Source of the DNA: Symsagittifera roscoffensis
Lineage: Eukaryota > Xenacoelomorpha > Acoela > Convolutidae
NCBI RefSeq assembly: GCF_963678635.1
Contig: NC_087062.1
Coordinates: forward strand, 9,966,670 to 10,030,669
DNA: 64,000 nt
Direction of reading: 5' to 3'
This document shows, piece by piece, positions 23,401 to 32,421 of this stretch. Under the pieces are notes generated by a model, which was not told the DNA's origin, made no database searches, and saw only the letters and a program-made list of their open reading frames with translations. Position 1 is the stretch's first letter. Each line of letters opens with the position of its first letter. The position numbers and the translations under genes were made by a program.

Positions 23401-26400
23401 AAAGGCAACATGGTGGAAGCGTTTTGATTGCTCTAGATCTTTACTTGGTTTGGGGAGTGGGATTATTCGTGCTATTTTCCACATATGTGGTATTAATGCT
23501 GTATTGATTGAGATGGTGATAATCTGTGAGAGAATTTCGATGCCTTTTGCGCCACGATAGTGTAAATGGATGGGCGCAATTTGATCTAGCTATAAGGCTT
23601 TGCTTCTTGGTTTCTTTAATAGCTTCTTGTACCATCAGTGGAGAGATGGTAATTTTGCTGAAATCTAGTTTTCTGAGATGACGCATAGTTTTCCATTTTT
23701 GTCAGGCTTTTCTGGATGGGGTTTGAATTGTTCGTTAAAACGATTTGCGGATAGTTTAGCGTCATAAAATGGTGTGTCGTTGAATCTGACGGGTTTGTTG
23801 GGTCTTTTGGCGGGAGATTGTCCAAATAGAGATTTAATGTTGGACCAACGTTTGCTTTATGGACCAACATTTGCAACGTTGACTTTATGATTGCATTTGT
23901 TAAGAAAAGTTATCCATTTTTTCTTTTGTTTTTTGGATAATGTTGTTTATTTTCTTATTTAAAGATCTTATGTTAGGGTGATTTGGGCGTTCTTTTTGGA
24001 AATAGTCACGTTCTTTCATTGTTTTTATGGCCTCAGAGGGCATATTTGGTATAACTTACGGAATGCGTCCTTGAAGAATGTGATGGGAGGCAGCTTTGAT
24101 TATGATATTTCTGTAAACACTTCATCCCTTGAAGCGCAGCTGGTCTCTTCTGTTTTTCAGAACGTTGCCTCTGTTTCTTCTCTGAATTTCACCCAATCGG
24201 CTTTAACGGAGTTGATGAATTTTGATTTGGGAGATTCTACTACATCTGTATCGCAAGTCAGCGTAATTGTGATTGGAATATGAAGCTTTGTGCTCCAGTT
24301 TGAGCTCTTTGCTAGGTTTGGTGAAATGATACTAATATCGGACGAGCTAGTACATGAATCTGTTATGCGACTTGATTCATACTCGTTCAAAACAATTAAA
24401 TTAGATTAATCGATTTCATTGGCTAATTTTTTACCCCTAGTGTCGTTAGTTAGCTTTTATTACTATAAATTACTGTGTGCGTTTACATCTCTGCCACGCT
24501 CAATCGGGCGATTGTTGGTCACTTTCTGGTATCTGGGCGGAAATTTAAAAGCTGAATTAAGCAGCGTCTCCTGTATTGCAGCAAATTTTATGTTGTTAGT
24601 ATCCATGTATTATATATTACTATCTGCTTTGTTGCTTAGGCCATTGGCGTTAAGTTAAGTTGGAGAGTCTTGAAATTGAGTTAACATGTCGAGGTAGAAA
24701 TGTTTGGCTACCATTTCATTATGCTCTCGAACAGAGAAAAATTTCAGTTTCTCTGTGTAAATGATCAATATTCCTTATTTAACACAGCCAGTTATGGTTC
24801 TAAGTGCCTTCTTTTGTACGACTTGAAGTTTTGACCAGTTGGTGTTGCTTAAACTTAAGGACCAGATGGGTGCGGCGTAGTTCATTACGCTACGGCTGAT
24901 TGCTTTGTTACTGATGGCCAATGTTTCTTTCTGACCACCCCAATTGGTACCAGCAAGTTTTTAAAGGATTTTATTTCTGGCCTGAACTCGTGTGCAAATA
25001 TTATTTGTGTTTGTTAACATGTCATAGGAAACACCTAGGATGTTTGGGTTCTTTGATATTTTGAGTCCATACCTTCCAATATCAACTTTCATAGCTTACT
25101 TTAGGTAGACCACGAAGTAGAAAGAGTTCCCATTGATTTGTCTTCAAGGGACAGTTTAAGATGCCTGTTTTTGAGCCATTGATTGAATTGATTGAGGTAG
25201 AAGTTCATAGAAGTGTGCAGCTCAGTCGGGTGTGGACCTGATAATAGAATGGTTATATCATCAGCAAAAGTGACAAGCTCAACATTTTCACGTGGTTTAG
25301 GGATAGAGCTTTTATATAAGTTGAAGAGTGTAGGCGAGAGAACACCACCTTTTGCGTCCCCAAATTCAACATATGTGGAACAGTCTTATAGGTAAGGGAA
25401 AAAGCCATCGTTTTGTTTGGTTTGTTAATTTTGAATTATATATGTCAGCAAGAAGAACTTTATGGTTAACTGTGTCAAATGCTGCGGTGAGGTCCAGGGC
25501 TGTCATAAGGGTTCGTTGAAATGGTTTTCCATGGTTAAATCTCTCAGTTATGTGATGGTTTAAACAATTTAAAGCAGTAACGTTAGATCTGGCGCTCCTG
25601 AAACCGGGTTGATGGTCTGCTAATTGTATGTTGTGATGAAGTTTAGGTAAAAGAATCTTTTCAATCAGTTTGGCCATTGGCGATAAAAAGGCAACATGGT
25701 GGAAGCGTTTTGATTGCTCTAGATCTTTACTTGGTTTGGGGAGTGGGATTATTCGTGCTATTTTCCACATATGTGGTATTAATGCTGTATTGATTGAGAT
25801 GGTGATAATCTGTGAGAGAATTTCGATGCCTTTTGCGCCACGATAGTGTAAATGGATGGGCGCAATTTGATCTAGCTATAAGGCTTTGCTTCTTGGTTTC
25901 TTTAATAGCTTCTTGTACCATCAGTGGAGAGATGGTAATTTTGCTGAAATCTAGTTTTCTGAGATGACGCATAGTTTTCCATTTTTGTCAGGCTTTTCTG
26001 GATGGGGTTTGAATTGTTCGTTAAAACGATTTGCGGATAGTTTAGCGTCATAAAATGGTGTGTCGTTGAATCTGACGGGTTTGTTGGGTCTTTTGGCGGG
26101 AGATTGTCCAAATAGAGATTTAATGTTGGACCAACGTTTGCTTTATGGACCAACATTTGCAACGTTGACTTTATGATTGCATTTGTTAAGAAAAGTTATC
26201 CATTTTTTCTTTTGTTTTTTGGATAATGTTGTTTATTTTCTTATTTAAAGATCTTATGTTAGGGTGATTTGGGCGTTCTTTTTGGAAATAGTCACGTTCT
26301 TTCATTGTTTTTATGGCCTCAGAGGGCATATTTGGTATAACTTACGGAATGCGTCCTTGAAGAATGTGATGGGAGGCAGCTTTGATTATGATATTTCTGT

Positions 26401-29400
26401 AAACACTTCATCCCTTGAAGCGCAGCTGGTCTCTTCTGTTTTTCAGAACGTTGCCTCTGTTTCTTCTCTGAATTTCACCCAATCGGCTTTAACGGAGTTG
26501 ATGAATTTTGATTTGGGAGATTCTACTACATCTGTATCGCAAGTCAGCGTAATTGTGATTGGAATATGAAGCTTTGTGCTCCAGTTTGAGCTCTTTGCTA
26601 GGTTTGGTGAAATGATACTAATATCGGACGAGCTAGTACATGAATCTGTTATGCGACTTGATTCATACTCGTTCAAAACAATTAAATTAGATTAATCGAT
26701 TTCATTGGCTAATTTTTTACCCCTAGTGTCGTTAGTTAGCTTTTATTACTATAAATTACTGTGTGCGTTTACATCTCTGCCACGCTCAATCGGGCGATTG
26801 TTGGTCACTTTCTGGTATCTGGGCGGAAATTTAAAAGCTGAATTAAGCAGCGTCTCCTGTATTGCAGCAAATTTTATGTTGTTAGTATCCATGTATTATA
26901 TAATACTATCTGCTTTGTTGCTTAGGCCATTGGCGTTAAGTTAAGTTGGAGAGTCTTGAAATTGAGTTAACATGTCGAGGTAGAAATGTTTGGCTACCAT
27001 TTCATTATGCTCTCGAACAGAGAAAAATTTCAGTTTCTCTGTGTAAATGATCAATATTCCTTATTTAACACAGCCAGTTATGGTTCTAAGTGCCTTCTTT
27101 TGTACGACTTGAAGTTTTGACCAGTTGGTGTTGCTTAAACTTAAGGACCAGATGGGTGCGGCGTAGTTCATTACGCTACGGCTGATTGCTTTGTTACTGA
27201 TGGCCAATGTTTCTTTCTGACCACCCCAATTGGTACCAGCAAGTTTTTAAAGGATTTTATTTCTGGCCTGAACTCGTGTGCAAATATTATTTGTGTTTGT
27301 TAACATGTCATAGGAAACACCTAGGATGTTTGGGTTCTTTGATATTTTGAGTCCATACCTTCCAATATCAACTTTCATAGCTTACTTTAGGTAGACCACG
27401 AAGTAGAAAGAGTTCCCATTGATTTGTCTTCAAGGGACAGTTTAAGATGCCTGTTTTTCAGCCATTGATTGAATTGATTGAGGTAGAAGTTCATAGAAGT
27501 GTGCAGCTCAGTCGGGTGTGGACCTGATAATAGAATGGTTATATCATCAGCAAAAGTGACAAGCTCAACATTTTCACGTGGTTTAGGGATAGAGCTTTTA
27601 TATAAGTTGAAGAGTGTAGGCGAGAGAACACCACCTTTTGCGTCCCCAAATTCAACATATGTGGAACAGTCTTATAGGTAAGGGAAAAAGTCATCGTTTT
27701 GTTTGGTTTGTTAATTTTGAATTATATATGTCAGCAAGAAGAACTTTATGGTTAACTGTGTCAAATGCTGCGGTGAGGTCCAGGGCTGTCATAAGGGTTC
27801 GTTGAAATGGTTTTCCATGGTTAAATCTCTCAGTTATGTGATGGTTTAAACAATTTAAAGCAGTAACGTTAGATCTGGCGCTCCTGAAACCGGGTTGATG
27901 GTCTGCTAATTGTATGTTGTGATGAAGTTTAGGTAAAAGAATCTTTTCAATCAGTTTGGCCATTGGCGATAAAAAGGCAACATGGTGGAAGCGTTTTGAT
28001 TGCTCTAGATCTTTACTTGGTTTGGGGAGTGGGATTATTCGTGCTATTTTCCACATATGTGGTATTAATGCTGTATTGATTGAGATGGTGATAATCTGTG
28101 AGAGAATTTCGATGCCTTTTGCGCCACGATAGTGTAAATGGATGGGCGCAATTTGATCTAGCTATAAGGCTTTGCTTCTTGGTTTCTTTAATAGCTTCTT
28201 GTACCATCAGTGGAGAGATGGTAATTTTGCTGAAATCTAGTTTTCTGAGATGACGCATAGTTTTCCATTTTTGTCAGGCTTTTCTGGATGGGGTTTGAAT
28301 TGTTCGTTAAAACGATTTGCGGATAGTTTAGCGTCATAAAATGGTGTGTCGTTGAATCTGACGGGTTTGTTGGGTCTTTTGGCGGGAGATTGTCCAAATA
28401 GAGATTTAATGTTGGACCAACGTTTGCTTTATGGACCAACATTTGCAACGTTGACTTTATGATTGCATTTGTTAAGAAAAGTTATCCATTTTTTCTTTTG
28501 TTTTTTGGATAATGTTGTTTATTTTCTTATTTAAAGATCTTATGTTAGGGTGAGTTGGGCGTTCTTTTTGGAAATAGTCACGTTCTTTCATTGTTTTTAT
28601 GGCCTCAGAGGGCATATTTGGTATAACTTACGGAATGCGTCCTTGAAGAATGTGATGGGAGGCAGCTTTGATTATGATATTTCTGCAAACGCTTCATCCC
28701 TTGAAGCGCAGCTGGTCGCTTCTGTTTTTCAGAACGTTTCCCCCGTTTCTTCTCTGAATTTCACCCAATCGGCTTTAACGGAGTTAATGAATTTTGGTTT
28801 GGGAGATTCTACTATATCTATGTCGCAAGTCAGCGTAATTGTGATTGGAATATGATCTGAGCATAGACAAAGCTTTGTGCTCAAGTTTGAACTCTTTGCT
28901 AGGTTTGGTGAAATGAGACTAATATCGGACGAGCTAGTACATGAATCTGTAATGCGACTTGATTCATCCTCGTTCAAAACAACTAAATTAGATTAATCGA
29001 TTTCATTGGCTAACTTTTTACCCCTAGTGTCGTTAGTTAGCTTTTATTACTATAAATTACTGTGTGCGTTTACATCTCTGCCACGCTCAATTGTTGCCAC
29101 GCTCAATCGGGCGATTGTTGGTCACTATCTGGTATCCGGGCGGAAATTTAAAAGTTGAATTGAGCAGCGTGTCCATTATTGCAGCAAATTTTATGTTGTT
29201 AGTATCCATGTATTATATAATACTATCTGCTTTGTTGCTTAGGCCATTGGCGTTAAGTTGGAGAGTTTTGAAATTGGTAGTATCAATTTCATTTGAAATT
29301 TGCGGATCCACCAAACACTATACTGATTATTTCGGAAATTTTGGCGGCAGACAGTACAAGTTGGGGTCTAGAGCCTGGGTTTATTTCAATGCCTGCTATG

Positions 29401-30936
29401 ATAAGCAGCATGAGCAGGGCTGTCAGTAGTCCAGCCGTAGGGGTAGGAGACAGATTGGCATCCGAGTAGGAGTCATTCTGGATCCGAGTCAAAAACACGT
29501 TGTCGTCTTCGAGTCTTCAGGAAGTTGTTGGATGGACCTTGCTTCCGACCCAGATGGACCGGAAATGGTTCTGCCACTGAAAGGCGTCCATCCTCCAGAA
29601 CCTTTTTTATCAAATCAGTTGAAAGGGCCGACGCGTATGTCTAACTCGACGTTTAAAGCTATGGCTAGCATTTTGACGTGAAATATAATTTTAGGCTATC
29701 GCTATGGCTAGCAGAGAAAAAGGAAAGTGTTTTCTGGGTCCTACTCGCAATCACGACGGAGTCACTTGGGATACTCAGGAAGGTACGCATTATTTCACGC
29801 CGGTAGTTGGGGATAAATTGTCTCAACTTGTAGTCCATTTGTACTAATTTAATTTTATTTTTTTAAGTATAAGTTACTGCTAATCATATTTTAGAACAAT
29901 TTTTCTATCTCATTTTTTCTGTCTCATTATCTTATATGAGAAGTTTTGAATTAAGTACAAAAATCAAACGAACATAAAACAGTGTTATGTAAGTCTTCAA
30001 AAGGTCTGTTGAATTTAATAACAAGTAAATGAAAATTCGAAAATTCCAGCTCATTTGAAAATTCCAGCTTATTTGGATTGCAGCTTAAAAACAGACAAGA
30101 AAACTGCTCGATTGCTGTACATGTAGCTTTCAATTTTAGACCCAGTACTTTTTTAGATGGCTATTTTTTCAACCCCCCTTGCCTTCCTGTTAAGTAGTGG
30201 TACCATTGAACATATTATTTACTAGGTAGCGGAAAAAGTAATTACATTTTTATACTTTTTTGCTCATAAATTAGTTTAAAAACGTAGAAAGCATACAACA
30301 TTGCCCTAATTTGCCATTAAAAAAATTTAAAATTTGAAAGGATCCATAAATTGAATTTTGCGATGAAAATCTCTTGCCAGGTTTCGTTGAATTCCAAACA
30401 CATCTGTGCTGTTGCTTAAAATTGTTTAAAAATATCTTTGGGTATTTCATAGAAAGTCTTGTTGATTTACGGGTGCCCGGCAAATAAGACGAGATTTGTT
30501 AAGACGACAACCGCTTTTGGTGGGACTTTACGACGAAGCAACACACAAATTCTCAAATTGTTTTTTTTTCTGCTGAATATAAGTCGCTTAGTTTCGAAGT
30601 TCAATTTGCATGTTTTAATTCTCATTTGTCTTGTCTTATTGTCTTGTCGTCTTTTTTAACTTGCACCTTATGTAAATTCTGTGTGATAGAGTTACAGACA
30701 ATAAATCACTTTGTTTTTGTGTAGGAAATACGATAGTTCTGGATCCCTACTGGGTCAAAGGTCAGCCGTCCAAATCAGTGGCGTTTTCCTGCGTGTACAT
30801 TTCAAGCACGTACAACCAGACAGGTTTGACGGCAACACAATGCAATGGGGATGACCCTGGGATCACGTGTTTCGTGTGTCAACGACCCCAAAAAGTGTCA
30901 CTGAAAAACCCCAAAATCATCCTCTCAGGTGCTTAA
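5313..30936 (+). CDS. Type II membrane protein with C-terminal C-type-lectin-like domain (seven-exon model)
   Basis: Proposed join: 5313-5479, 6176-6326, 18395-18524, 20007-20059, 20150-20314, 29694-29782, 30725-30936. Splice phases agree at every junction (2, 0, 1, 0, 0, 1). The order is a Ser/Ala-rich cytoplasmic tail, a short hydrophobic segment (GAVGLLGTMVFLGTI) after a basic stretch, a charged helical stalk, then a CTLD with paired cysteines and the motifs FVGAELAEP, KGKCFLGPTR, YWVKGQPS and CFVC. This is the layout of type II lectin-like cell-surface receptors; ligand and role are unknown. Two introns are inflated by repeats (about 12 kb and 9.4 kb). Exon 4 is the weakest part: its frame stops shortly after the proposed donor. 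The upstream paralog ends at 3075. Confidence 0.6.
6176..6326 (+). CDS. CTLD gene exon 2: membrane anchor
   Basis: Acceptor tttctag (ending 6175) and donor GAA|GTAAGA. It continues the frame as SREPRSTVRRDSVGSE, then KRHWKK followed by a 15-residue hydrophobic segment (GAVGLLGTMVFLGTI). Basic residues on the N-terminal side favour an inside-to-outside type II anchor. The segment is short for a membrane helix. Confidence 0.6.
6550..17090 (+). repeat. Satellite-like tandem array with about 413-bp higher-order unit
   Basis: About 10.5 kb of head-to-tail copies fill intron 2. The basic monomer is roughly 205 bp and contains 'cttcatgaggggcttaaaac', 'gcgcaaatataatcggctta' and 'ttctgtaagcaactttc'. 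Two monomer types alternate to give a higher-order repeat of about 413 bp, seen from spacings such as 8935 to 9348, 12254 to 12667 and 15792 to 16205. Variant blocks (tttcttgcaactctgtaagc) recur, indicating local re-duplication. Identity between copies is high, with few indels in T runs. The first and last monomers are the most divergent, as expected if unequal exchange homogenises the middle. Confidence 0.92.
17091..17708. other. Intronic sequence after the array
   Basis: AT-rich, with no recognised gene. It includes a short AT-rich segment with repeated 'tatata' near 17650. Confidence 0.4.
17717..17833. mobile_element. 117-bp hAT miniature element with perfect TSD
   Basis: The ends are CAGGGGCGGATCTAGGATTT on the left and TAAATCCGCCTCTG on the right. 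The perfect 8-bp duplication GTCCCAAT flanks it at 17709-17716 and 17834-17841. It is an internally deleted member of the family also at 4390, 52504 and 58558, keeping only the two ends around the 'aggtcgacc' block. An 8-bp TSD and CAG...CTG ends are hallmarks of hAT transposition. Confidence 0.88.
18395..18524 (+). CDS. CTLD gene exon 3: helical stalk
   Basis: Acceptor ttgtttacag (ending 18394) and donor GACA|GTGAGT. It encodes about 43 residues rich in E, K, Q, L and M (e.g. VAETVQLNRLEDKSH, then EEAFAQKERTLLTLN), consistent with a coiled-coil stalk between membrane and lectin domain. It begins in phase 0 and ends in phase 1. Confidence 0.6.
18940..19520. mobile_element. Degenerate hAT miniature-element copies, rearranged
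   Basis: This repeats family blocks: 'aggtcgaccaaattgat' several times in short order, 'gagctctcccaaag', 'tctgcgccgcag', and 'gcactcccccctcaaaatt'. At least two partial copies seem to lie head to tail, with internal duplications of the 'tcgacctttttt' block. No intact ends were found. Confidence 0.55.
19521..20006. other. Intron 3, 3' portion
   Basis: No gene. It contains a run of 14 C at about 19829-19842 (hypermutable or assembly-sensitive) and ends in the acceptor ctttacag before exon 4. Confidence 0.4.
20007..20059 (+). CDS. CTLD gene exon 4 (tentative)
   Basis: After ctttacag, phase 1 gives DLHEIPNFLILPGRFQS and then a possible but weak donor (TCA|GTGCCA). Without that donor the frame stops at 20063-20065. 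A second frame of the same stretch is open longer and Cys-rich (ending YNQKCSTRNS), so the exon assignment is not secure. The 90-base intron that follows would be the shortest in the gene. Confidence 0.35.
20150..20314 (+). CDS. CTLD gene exon 5: start of the lectin-like domain
   Basis: Acceptor gctgcag and donor TACCAG|GTTAAA, phase 0 at both ends. The end of the exon reads as the first strand-helix part of a CTLD: YAPVQMVKEKSINEANEIC, then SFVGAELAEPTSFQEYQ, which matches the family pattern 'F..A...C...GA.LA'. It joins in frame to exon 6 across a 9.4-kb intron that contains the LINE. Confidence 0.65.
20315..20890. other. Intron 5 before the LINE 3' end
   Basis: AT-rich intron with no exon seen. 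The LINE 3' end begins near the (TTG)n tract at 20901-20916. Confidence 0.4.
20992..21194 (-). pseudogene. LINE ORF2 C-terminal end
   Basis: The minus strand reads HHLFNFPGRPTDMNILSLW and then TDPQRVSEFF before stopping at TAA (20992-20994). This is the familiar 'HLF.CP..PT.....LW..P..V..FL' tail of Jockey-type LINE proteins. It is separated from the rest of the reading frame by the hAT insertion but is in frame with it once that insertion and one TSD are removed. Confidence 0.7.
21203..22016 (-). mobile_element. 814-bp hAT derivative with perfect 8-bp TSD
   Basis: Terminal inverted repeats TAGTGTGTCC (21203-21212) and GGACACACTA (22007-22016) are flanked by CATGGGGA on both sides (21195-21202 and 22017-22024). 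Subterminal regions are crowded with CAGTTTCAGTTA-type repeats in inverted orientation (21238-21325 and 21945-21982), likely transposase-binding sites. It carries one short open frame, a shortened transposase. It sits inside a LINE coding region. Confidence 0.92.
21430..21894 (-). CDS. Internally deleted hAT transposase: BED finger joined to dimerisation end
   Basis: From the ATG at 21892-21894 it is a 154-residue open frame. Residues about 25-55 form a BED-type zinc finger (CTDDDC, then HLKKKH). After a Lys/Glu linker and a Ser-rich stretch, the C-terminus (GVERLFSGAAIQAEGR, then LRMLSNTGLRERTMIASNR) resembles the conserved hAT C-terminal dimerisation segment. Full hAT transposases are usually 600-700 residues; the RNase-H-like catalytic core is missing. 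It could still bind DNA and dimerise, so it might act as a repressor of related elements; that is inference. The frame is intact, which is notable for a deletion derivative. Confidence 0.75.
   Translation of the reverse strand: MAATTTGRKRSNPVHQYFVIDESKTAYRCTDDDCEFTSLVKHGPTNLKLHLKKKHPEWQKQLEVKETAEKKAKTDSQSRKVTTMESFVNIAGSSSRSATTPLPASDYLCFSGAGVGVERLFSGAAIQAEGRLRMLSNTGLRERTMIASNRDLIE
22025..22403 (-). pseudogene. LINE RT C-terminal region, single-copy part
   Basis: The minus strand reads EASCTLAQLLYGYSTILNNY and then CNICNHGPH, matching the Cys/His-containing C-terminal region of Jockey/CR1 proteins. Upstream (22294 onward) it reads LGSHLPGRAGYRILESESRR. This part is present once, outside the triplication. 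An in-frame stop separates the two blocks. Confidence 0.65.
22404..24689 (-). pseudogene. LINE EN-RT tandem unit 1 (2,286 bp)
   Basis: On the minus strand it runs from the endonuclease start (MDTNNIKFAAIQ near 24610) through the reverse transcriptase fingers/palm (IIPLPKPSKD, LDLTAAFDTVNH) to the catalytic FADD at 22971-22982 and then VREHNEMVAKHFYL. Frames are broken by several stops and shifts. It differs from units 2 and 3 at scattered bases (e.g. 22663, 23092). Confidence 0.85.
24690..26975 (-). pseudogene. LINE EN-RT tandem unit 2 (2,286 bp)
   Basis: Exactly 2,286 bp from unit 1 at every landmark compared (FADD at 25257-25268). At its junction with unit 1 the reverse-transcriptase end HFYL is fused to the endonuclease start of the neighbouring unit. 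It shares most positions with unit 1 in its distal (endonuclease) half, and with unit 3 in its proximal half. Confidence 0.85.
26976..29270 (-). pseudogene. LINE EN-RT tandem unit 3 and continuation to the LINE 5' part
   Basis: This copy (FADD at 27543-27554) joins naturally to the 5' part of the element. Between about 28550 and 29250 it carries changes absent from units 1 and 2, including extra bases near 28857-28870 that restore the SDHIPI endonuclease motif and an extra 'ctcaattgttgccacg' near 29090. It probably keeps the ancestral arrangement. Confidence 0.8.
29289..29498 (-). pseudogene. LINE N-terminal segment with degenerate 2A-like motif
   Basis: A short minus-strand frame contains a hydrophobic run, LLTALLMLLIIAGIEINPG, followed by SRPQ. 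Jockey/CR1-type LINEs of several invertebrates have such leaders, some ending in a ribosome-skipping 2A-like motif (DxExNPGP). Here the aspartate is G and the final proline is S, so skipping activity is doubtful. Confidence 0.5.
29694..29782 (+). CDS. CTLD gene exon 6
   Basis: Acceptor ataattttag and donor GAAG|GTACGC; phase 0 in, phase 1 out. It encodes AIAMASREKGKCFLGPTR and then NHDGVTWDTQE, the central CTLD part where WIGL normally occurs (here FLGP). It matches the paralog at 2768-3075. A 12-bp direct repeat (gctatggctagc at 29658-29669 and 29701-29712) straddles its acceptor. Confidence 0.72.
30725..30936 (+). CDS. CTLD gene exon 7: end of the lectin-like domain
   Basis: Acceptor tttttgtgtag (ending 30724); the frame continues from exon 6 in phase 1. 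It reads NTIVLDPYWVKGQPSKSVAF, then SCVY, QCNGDDPGITCFVCQRPQ, and stops at TAA 30934-30936. The 'W..GQPS....C' and closing 'C...FVC' are canonical CTLD features. A possible donor (CTCTCAG|GTGCTT) just before the stop leaves open a further exon. Confidence 0.72.
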
Positions 30937-31929
30937 TTATCGGGTAGACGAAATATCGGTATCGATAAAATATAACTAATTGAGAGTATCGATCAGTGAA
31001 TTGATCTAAAATGTTTTCTATTCCGCTTACTTTACTTGTACAGTTTGATTTATTTTGTTTGACATGAAATCAGTTAATTCTTTAGTTTATGTGATGTTAA
31101 AATAATCCATTTCTTGTTATTTTTGATAGACTGGTTTGAGAAATGTGAACTTGTAATAATTTGTTTCCAAATTATCATCTTGTTAATTGATATTCATTTT
31201 CATTTAAAGACTTTTTTTGCATTAGGGTAGTTAACACAGGTCAAAAATAGCAGTCACTAATTATTCTGTTTAGCTGTTTTTTGCTTGATTGATTGTGTTA
31301 AGATTACCTTACAAATGAAAAGAAATTATCATAATAAATAAATTATAATAAATTGTCTTTAGACTAGTATACCAGTAATGATTGTTATAAAACCGCATTT
31401 ACAACCATTAAGCTTTAGCTTGAGAGATAGTCATGAGACCCTCTGGTCCCTTTTCAGACTTCTTTGAGCGGAAAAATTAAATTGTTCTCTCATTTACCTA
31501 ACCCGTTTTTCAGCGGTATCGACCAAAACGCAAAAAAACTCAAAAAGGTACGAGCTTTTTTGAAAAAGAAGAAAAAAAAGAGGAAATATGAAAACTAAAC
31601 TGTTGAGATGTGATATTAAATTTCCTAGCTGTAGATTATGTTCAATAGATCTTCATTGCGCAAAGTGAAGTTATCTTAAAAAAGGTAGTTTTTCTGTTTG
31701 AAGCTGTTTTGGACAAATTGGCTCATCCCAATTTATTCCATAGTTAAAGACGCAGCTGAGCACTTTTTAAATCTTATATGCAGTGAGTTTTTGTTTTGTA
31801 ATTTGCACCAGTCAATAAATTTTTCGAGTTTCTTTTTTATTTCGACATTTTACATAGGTTTTCTTCGGTTACTTTGTTGCATAAAGTATCTACTGGGCTT
31901 TTTGATATTGTTTTTAAAGTTTCATCAAT
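30937..31929. other. Region downstream of the CTLD gene
   Basis: AT-rich, with no recognised gene. Several AATAAA-like sequences occur around 31336-31352 and could serve 3' end formation. Confidence 0.4.
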
Positions 31930-32421
31930 ATGAAGTTCAGCAGATGTAAACATTTTGTTTCCCGGGCTGAATCCCATTCATATGTTACAGAAAAAGATTA
32001 TGCGTCTTATATTTTACATAAAAAATATGATAGTATTACCGACCATTTCTACTCAAGTGGAATATTAACCGTTCACGAATTATATGTTCACGAACTTCTG
32101 AAATTTTGTCTACTATCGGTAAATGAAATGCATTCAACTGTTTTTCTAAATTCCTTTTTCACCAAAACTGAATACATGCGCAAAACGAGAAAATCTGAAT
32201 TTCTTTTTTTTTCAGAACCTTTTTGCAAAACAAATACCAGATCAATTTCACTGAAAAGAAGGGGCTCGAGACTTTTAAATTTATTAAGTGAAAATAAAAT
32301 GCTACCAGAAAATCTTTGTTCCTTGAAAAAGAATGAAATTAAAAAATTTCTGAAAAATTTCAAAACGAATTTTCTGATAGGCAACATAGACCTCGTTAAG
32401 CACATTTTTAGTTGTAAATAA
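31930..32421 (+). pseudogene. Old LINE reverse-transcriptase C-terminal fragment
   Basis: An open frame of about 163 residues reads SYVTEKDYASYILHKKYDSI, then ILTVHELYVHELLKF, SISLKRRGSRLLNLL, and a closing segment ending IFSCK. This corresponds to the thumb and C-terminal part of non-LTR reverse transcriptases ('QKRIIRII...LPIHELYI.ELLKF...TR...S.K..G..LWN.LP'). No palm motif is found upstream, so it is a 5'-truncated or decayed copy. It is a different family from the LINE at 20.9-29.5 kb and lies in the opposite orientation. Identification rests on pattern only. Confidence 0.55.

Larger units (their letters stand above)
20890..29500 (-). mobile_element. Jockey/CR1-like LINE with internal triplication
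   Basis: A non-LTR retrotransposon reads on the minus strand, opposite to its host gene. Going 5' to 3' on the minus strand: an N-terminal hydrophobic leader with NPG-containing motif (29289-29498), an endonuclease start (LQLNANGLSNK near 29260), an endonuclease SDHIPI motif (about 28866), reverse transcriptase with LDLTAAFDTVNH and FADD, a C-terminal Cys/His region, and TAA at 20992-20994. It ends in a (CAA)n-type tail at 20901-20916. A 2,286-bp internal segment is present three times. Many stops and frameshifts make it non-functional. The hAT element at 21203-22016 interrupts the C-terminal coding region. The family name is inferred from motifs. Confidence 0.8.

Noticed and set aside
22927-27681. 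Repeated plus-strand frames (CSSVGCGPDN… and a 101-codon frame near 23978)
   Set aside because: They are antisense to LINE reverse transcriptase and endonuclease and repeat every 2,286 bp with it.
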